Source: Candidatus Hermodarchaeota archaeon
Lineage (GTDB): Archaea; Asgardarchaeota; Hermodarchaeia; Hermodarchaeales; Hermodarchaeaceae
DNA length: 9,714 nucleotides
Assembly: GCA_016840185.1 (NCBI GenBank)
Contig: JAEOSV010000329.1
Coordinates: 1-9,714 of the forward strand
Reading direction: 5' to 3'
The notes beneath the pieces are model-generated. The model did not search any database and was not told where the DNA came from. It saw only the letters and a list, made by a program, of their open reading frames with translations. The position numbers and the translations under genes are program-made. This document shows, piece by piece, positions 6,805 to 9,714 of this stretch (within the stretch, counting starts at the first letter, position 1; each line of letters begins with the position of its first letter).

Positions 6805-7698
6805 ATGGATCCTCCAATTGTCATTGATGCACATACCCGACACGTTGCACGAGTAATGTTTACACCAGATAATACGGCTATGCTTTCTGCGGGTATGGAT
6901 AATTTGGTCCAAGTGTGGGCGTTAAAAGATTGGACGCAACTCCACACCTTCTTTGGTCACACAAACAGTGTAAATGGTTTAGCCATGACGCCGACTGGTG
7001 ATTTTTTAGTGACTGGCTCAACTGACACTACAGTGAAGGTATGGCAATATCCTTCGGGGATTGTTGAACACAATCTGAGTGGTCATAAAAAAACAGTAGC
7101 AAATGTGGCCGTCTCACCAGATGGTGAGTTCATCGCCTCCGGATCATATGATGGTCTTGTAAAAATCTGGAATCTAATTTCTGGTGAAGAAATCTTTTCC
7201 TTATCGGAGATTGGCAGGAATATCGGGTCGGTTGCCTTTTCTCCAGACGGGAAATCCTTAGTTGCAGGCGGTTTGGGTGATGATATTTACCTATGGGAAT
7301 TCCCCTCGGGTGAGCTAATTCGACAAATCAAGGGACACGAGACCGCTGTCAACGCGCTTGCATTTTCACCCAATGGTGAATGGCTCGGTTCCATAGGATA
7401 CGAGGAAACCCTCAAAGTATGGTCTACAAAAACTTGGGAACCCGTTCAATCCTTTACACTTGAATCACGGGCCAGCGATCTTACCTTTACTTCAGACAGC
7501 AAGAAGGTGGCTGCAGTAATTGATTATGGCGTTCGCATGTGGTCGCTTCGAACCGGAGACCTCGACAAACAGTATGAATTGCCAGTGAAAGGTGTGTATA
7601 CAGTGGCCATCTCTCCCAAGCGGCGATGGATGGCCGTGGGATCAGCAGACGGCAAAGTACGCATCTGGGAAATTCGAAAAACTAAGAAGTCAACCTAA
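6805..7698 (+). CDS. Seven-bladed WD40 beta-propeller protein
   Basis: The 297-residue protein is almost entirely seven WD40 repeats of about 41 residues, starting near residues 9, 50, 92, 134, 175, 217 and 257. This is enough for one closed propeller and no other domain. Repeats 2, 3 and 5 keep the GH at the front (FGHTNSV, SGHKKTV, KGHETAV), and the strand endings VKVW, VKIW, LKVW and VRIW are well kept. Repeat 6 is the most divergent: its front GH is missing and it ends VRMW. There is no signal peptide or membrane segment, so it is probably a cytoplasmic scaffold. The partner cannot be told from sequence; WD40 proteins have no catalytic role by themselves. GAGGG at 6794-6798 precedes the ATG by six bases. 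It follows GGR on the same strand after 108 bases, which may be a separate transcription unit. Confidence 0.92.
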   Translation: MDPPIVIDAHTRHVARVMFTPDNTAMLSAGMDNLVQVWALKDWTQLHTFFGHTNSVNGLAMTPTGDFLVTGSTDTTVKVWQYPSGIVEHNLSGHKKTVANVAVSPDGEFIASGSYDGLVKIWNLISGEEIFSLSEIGRNIGSVAFSPDGKSLVAGGLGDDIYLWEFPSGELIRQIKGHETAVNALAFSPNGEWLGSIGYEETLKVWSTKTWEPVQSFTLESRASDLTFTSDSKKVAAVIDYGVRMWSLRTGDLDKQYELPVKGVYTVAISPKRRWMAVGSADGKVRIWEIRKTKKST

Positions 7699-7930
7699 TT
7701 CTCACTTCAAACATTAGGATGAAGTGACAGAGGATTTCACCTTTCTTCTCCGAAAAAACAAGAAGGCTCATCGGATCCGTTTTCTGGAACTACCCACTTC
7801 TAATTTTGGATTGACGTTCGGTTCCTACGTCATCGACGGACCCTGCCAAACATGGGTTGCAACATCCCATCTTACGGGCTAGACGTTTAGAATCTTCGTC
7901 TAACTACTAATCACTATGCTAGTAAATAGG

Positions 7931-7954
7931 GGCCAACAAAAACAGATGTTGGCC
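7931..7954. repeat. 8-bp perfect hairpin with A-run/T-run in its loop
   Basis: GGCCAACA pairs with TGTTGGCC across an eight-base loop. Read on the minus strand the loop carries five T residues (7942-7938), which could act as a terminator for an RNA coming from the 8086 side. On the plus strand it is simply a stable hairpin with an A-rich loop. Confidence 0.6.
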
Positions 7955-7982
7955 TTCCCTGATGCTTCCCAGGCATCTGCTG

Positions 7983-8086
7983 CTGTTACTAATCGGAAAA
8001 GGAGCGAGGGCGTCGGAGGTTAAGCGGCGCCCTCCGCCAAGAGGCAAACGCCAAGAGTATGCCTAATTTAGAATCGTTAGTAACAG
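7983..8086 (-). ncRNA. Candidate structured RNA with three-way-junction potential, family unknown
   Basis: CTGTTACTAA (7983-7992) and TTAGTAACAG (8077-8086) form a perfect 10-bp closing stem around 84 bases. Inside are GAGGGCG/CGCCCTC (8006-8012 with 8028-8034) and AGGCA/TGCCT (8042-8046 with 8060-8064), so the fold would be a three-way junction. A rival hairpin CGGAGG/CCTCCG (8014-8019 with 8031-8036) uses the same bases as the first arm. The interior is GC-rich compared with its flanks. I favour the minus strand because TATAAAAA there (8115-8108) predicts a start near 8085, at the foot of the stem. The plus strand is not excluded, as five T residues at 8108-8112 could end a plus-strand RNA. 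The SRP tetraloop and AGCAG motif and the RNase P GAGGAAAGTCC motif are absent. Confidence 0.4.
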
Positions 8087-8107
8087 TTAGTTAAGGGTAT
8101 AGCCTGC

Positions 8108-8115
8108 TTTTTATA
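8108..8115 (-). promoter_or_regulatory. TATA box for the candidate RNA
   Basis: On the minus strand the bases read TATAAAAA, one of the best TATA matches in the window. It lies 55 bases beyond the stop of the GT-C-like gene on the same strand. Typical archaeal spacing places the start near 8085, against a closing stem that begins at 8086. There is no open frame after it, so an untranslated product is the natural reading. Confidence 0.45.
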
Positions 8116-8169
8116 GCGCTGGTGTATTGAAAGGCACATCTCAGCCCCTCTTCTTCTAAGGTATTAGGG

Positions 8170-9366
8170 CTAAGCTAGACTGCTTCTAAGTGTTTTCAAG
8201 GAATTTTGTAGAGTTGGTCGAACATCAGTCCAACTCAAAGCAACCAAAAGTGAGAATCCCACATAGGATGCACCGAACCACCGCCAAATTGCATAATCCA
8301 TCCAGTACATAGCAAAATTGTTAATGTGTGTAGTTGCAGCAAAAATGACGGGAATAATCCAAAGTATAATCGCAAGGCATAGAAGAGCGATGGGGGGTGT
8401 CTGGCGTTTCTGAATCAGTTTGATTACCCACCATGTGATTGTCCCCCACACTAAGACACCCTGAAAAACCAAGATGGCATAGAATAATGGAAGGGAAAGA
8501 AAAGCGGGGACTGGATTCGCAGGATAATAACCATTGAATGTTACAGGGGCAAATACATTGTACGATAAAGCACCGAATCCAAACCAGAGAAATGTACCTA
8601 GGTTCTGAAAGAATTCGGGAAGGCTAGCGGTAAGCATCATTGATGGATCTGGAATGGGTTGAGCTATGATTGTGTGTACAAGATAGAACCCAACGGCGAC
8701 AATATTGCTACCAATCACGATTCCTACTGATCGCCATTGACGCCGAACTATGTAAAACACAAGAATCGCTGGAAGAGCGAATAAGAAGGTTTCTTTGATA
8801 AGAAATGCAATGGCGATGAATCCACCTGCTAGCCACGGGTGATCTGTCCATGCCCAATATACTGCCAGAATAACAAAAGGCATGGCGAATAATGCAATTT
8901 GAAAGAGTGGAATGACGTTAAAGAAAAACGCGTATTGGACAAAGGTTGCGGCTAAAGCGGCCCAACCGGACCCTGTTATCTCATTGATTACCCAAAAAGT
9001 TAGCACCAGGTTGAGGGCTGCTATTACCACACAGAGAAAGCTTAGTGGAAAGACAAACCCCGGTCCTGCCCAGCCGGTTAAGAATACAACTGGGTAAAAG
9101 ACCAATGGGGTACGATAAATCCGGAGGTCTCCCAGGTCGCCAGTGACTAAAGCTGCGTGTCGCCATGCAGTATAGAAGTCTTCTCCGTTAAGCATGTAAT
9201 AGATGACAGTTTTGTGCATCATATCGTCGTCAAGGGCCACTCGCGGAACAAAGTCGATTCCCCAAGAATGCGAGAGGAAAACAGCCCAAATGATACTACA
9301 GATTGAAAGGAAGACAATGAAGGCTGCTACTCCTTCTCGACGAAGGAGATCGGAAATGGATGGCAC
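8170..9366 (-). CDS. Polytopic membrane protein, probable GT-C-type glycosyltransferase
   Basis: The 398-residue protein has about ten hydrophobic segments. The layout fits GT-C enzymes, which move sugars from polyprenyl-phosphate carriers to lipids or proteins on the outer face of the membrane. After the first membrane helix (about 13-32) comes an outer loop with an acidic cluster D46-D47-D48, then YYMLNGEDFYTAWRHAAL (56-73) and LRIYRTPLVFYPVVFL (81-96), resembling the first loop of ArnT/PMT-like proteins. FLIKETFLFALPAILVFY (188-205) is typical of the middle helices of that fold. The start is a GTG (9366-9364) with GGTGA on the minus strand at 9381-9377, ten bases upstream; no better in-frame ATG exists near it. 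Donor and acceptor cannot be told. It follows the XRE regulator after 85 bases on the same strand. A different polytopic family is possible. Confidence 0.6.
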   Translation of the reverse strand: MPSISDLLRREGVAAFIVFLSICSIIWAVFLSHSWGIDFVPRVALDDDMMHKTVIYYMLNGEDFYTAWRHAALVTGDLGDLRIYRTPLVFYPVVFLTGWAGPGFVFPLSFLCVVIAALNLVLTFWVINEITGSGWAALAATFVQYAFFFNVIPLFQIALFAMPFVILAVYWAWTDHPWLAGGFIAIAFLIKETFLFALPAILVFYIVRRQWRSVGIVIGSNIVAVGFYLVHTIIAQPIPDPSMMLTASLPEFFQNLGTFLWFGFGALSYNVFAPVTFNGYYPANPVPAFLSLPLFYAILVFQGVLVWGTITWWVIKLIQKRQTPPIALLCLAIILWIIPVIFAATTHINNFAMYWMDYAIWRWFGASYVGFSLLVALSWTDVRPTLQNSLKTLRSSLA

Positions 9367-9451
9367 AGAGATTTCGTCACCTAATCTAACAGAGTCTAAT
9401 TTCCTCTATTAGTAAGGCAATCATTCAAAAGATTTCGGCTTCAAACCAAAA

Positions 9452-9714
9452 TTAAGTGTGAGAGCATTGGGAACAATCTTGTGAGGTTTCCGCCCCACAA
9501 ACAGCACATGAATCTCTAACCTGTTGGCAGATTCCACATACATCCTGAGTTATCTGGTCATCTTTCAGGGAACCAGAACCGATCTTTTTAGCTAGCTCGT
9601 CGACAGCATCTTGGATGTGTTGTCCTAATACTACCGATGAACCACGTTCGCCTTTCATATAATGGGAAATTGTGGCTTCTGTAGTTCCCAAAATTTTGGA
9701 AACTTGGACTTGCG
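9452..9714 (-). CDS. XRE-type HTH regulator with three CxxC pairs (5' partial)
   Basis: C-terminal 86 residues of a DNA-binding protein whose start lies beyond the window. The frame stays open to the edge. The visible chain opens with QVQVSKILGTTEATISHYMK, a Cro/XRE helix-turn-helix recognition region of the type seen in archaeal COG2522-like regulators. A helix of about 20 residues follows (LGQHIQDAVDELAKKI), then a cysteine-rich end with C59-x2-C62, C69-x2-C72 and C80-x2-C83. The six cysteines in three CxxC pairs suggest zinc or an Fe-S/redox site, so the regulator may sense metal or redox state; that is inference. The TTG at 9691-9689 is inside the helix-turn-helix and should not be taken as a start. 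It is upstream of and co-directional with the GT-C-like gene, with an 85-base gap. Confidence 0.78.
   Translation of the reverse strand, partial: QVQVSKILGTTEATISHYMKGERGSSVVLGQHIQDAVDELAKKIGSGSLKDDQITQDVCGICQQVRDSCAVCGAETSQDCSQCSHT

Larger units (their letters stand above)
7699..8169. other. 471-base intergenic region, no protein gene seen, many inverted repeats
   Basis: Neither strand has a convincing coding frame; the longest stretches I read are about 20-35 codons without a ribosome-binding site. It contains short perfect inverted repeats: TGACGT at 7812-7817 with 7827-7832; ATGGG at 7852-7856 with 7866-7870; TAGACG at 7880-7885 with 7897-7902; GGCCAACA at 7931-7938 with 7947-7954; GATGC at 7961-7965 with 7973-7977; and the 10-bp pair of the candidate RNA at 7983-8086. 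No tRNA, 5S rRNA, CRISPR repeat or mobile-element end was recognised. Confidence 0.7.

Noticed and set aside
7946..8023. 25-codon frame starting at an ATG in the intergenic region
   Set aside because: No ribosome-binding site, no recognisable product, and it lies across the hairpin arms.
7993..8035. SRP RNA helix-8-like segment (CGGAAAAGGAGCGAGG)
   Set aside because: It resembles the GGAA loop region, but the conserved AGCAG and the facing strand of the symmetric loop are missing.
8010..8040. 5S rRNA-like GGTTAAGCGG
   Set aside because: Only the GTTAAGC word matches; the preceding CCCATTCCGAAC block and the outer helix of 5S rRNA are absent.
1..9714. CRISPR arrays, insertion sequences, tRNA genes, attachment sites, replication origin
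   Set aside because: I looked for regularly spaced repeats, transposase motifs with terminal repeats, tRNA cloverleaf signals and clustered origin boxes and saw none.

Overview
The window reads as a densely coding stretch of an archaeal chromosome. The archaeal signs are a geranylgeranyl-reductase-family flavoprotein (saturation of isoprenoid lipids), a soluble HdrABC-type heterodisulfide reductase, TATA-box-like promoter elements, and GGTGA/GGAGG ribosome-binding sites. GC content looks intermediate. A lone WD40 protein and an HdrA-MvhD fusion would suit an uncultured anaerobic lineage such as an Asgard archaeon, but that placement is inference and no marker gene here fixes it.

Layout. Bases 1-3316 (+) hold hdrA-mvhD (5' end outside the window), hdrC and hdrB, joined by ATGA and TGATG stop/start overlaps, so almost certainly one operon. 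It encodes an electron-bifurcating type Hdr core whose HdrA carries the MvhD electron-entry domain at its C terminus. No hydrogenase or formate dehydrogenase subunit is visible; a partner could lie upstream. Convergent to it, 18 bases away, is a PiT/Pho4 phosphate transporter (3335-4378, -). A 166-base divergent spacer (4379-4544) holds two TATA-like elements and a small tandem/inverted repeat.

From 4545 (+) come a short QueG-like protein with two [4Fe-4S] motifs and a geranylgeranyl reductase that starts at a GTG at 5332. They look like a functional pair: a reductant-handling Fe-S protein beside a low-potential flavoenzyme for lipids. A seven-bladed WD40 propeller protein follows (6805-7698, +).

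Bases 7699-8169 contain no convincing gene but are rich in inverted repeats. The clearest is a perfect 10-bp stem (7983-7992 with 8077-8086) closing a possible three-way junction. A TATA box on the minus strand is placed to start a transcript almost exactly at the foot of that stem. I call it a candidate structured RNA of unknown family. On the minus strand beyond it lie a polytopic GT-C-like membrane protein (8170-9366) and the C-terminal part of an XRE-type regulator with three CxxC pairs (9452 to the window edge).

The least explained items are the structured intergenic region, a palindromic four-residue insertion in a conserved loop of the MvhD domain, and the QueG-like/GGR pairing in an organism type that does not make queuosine.
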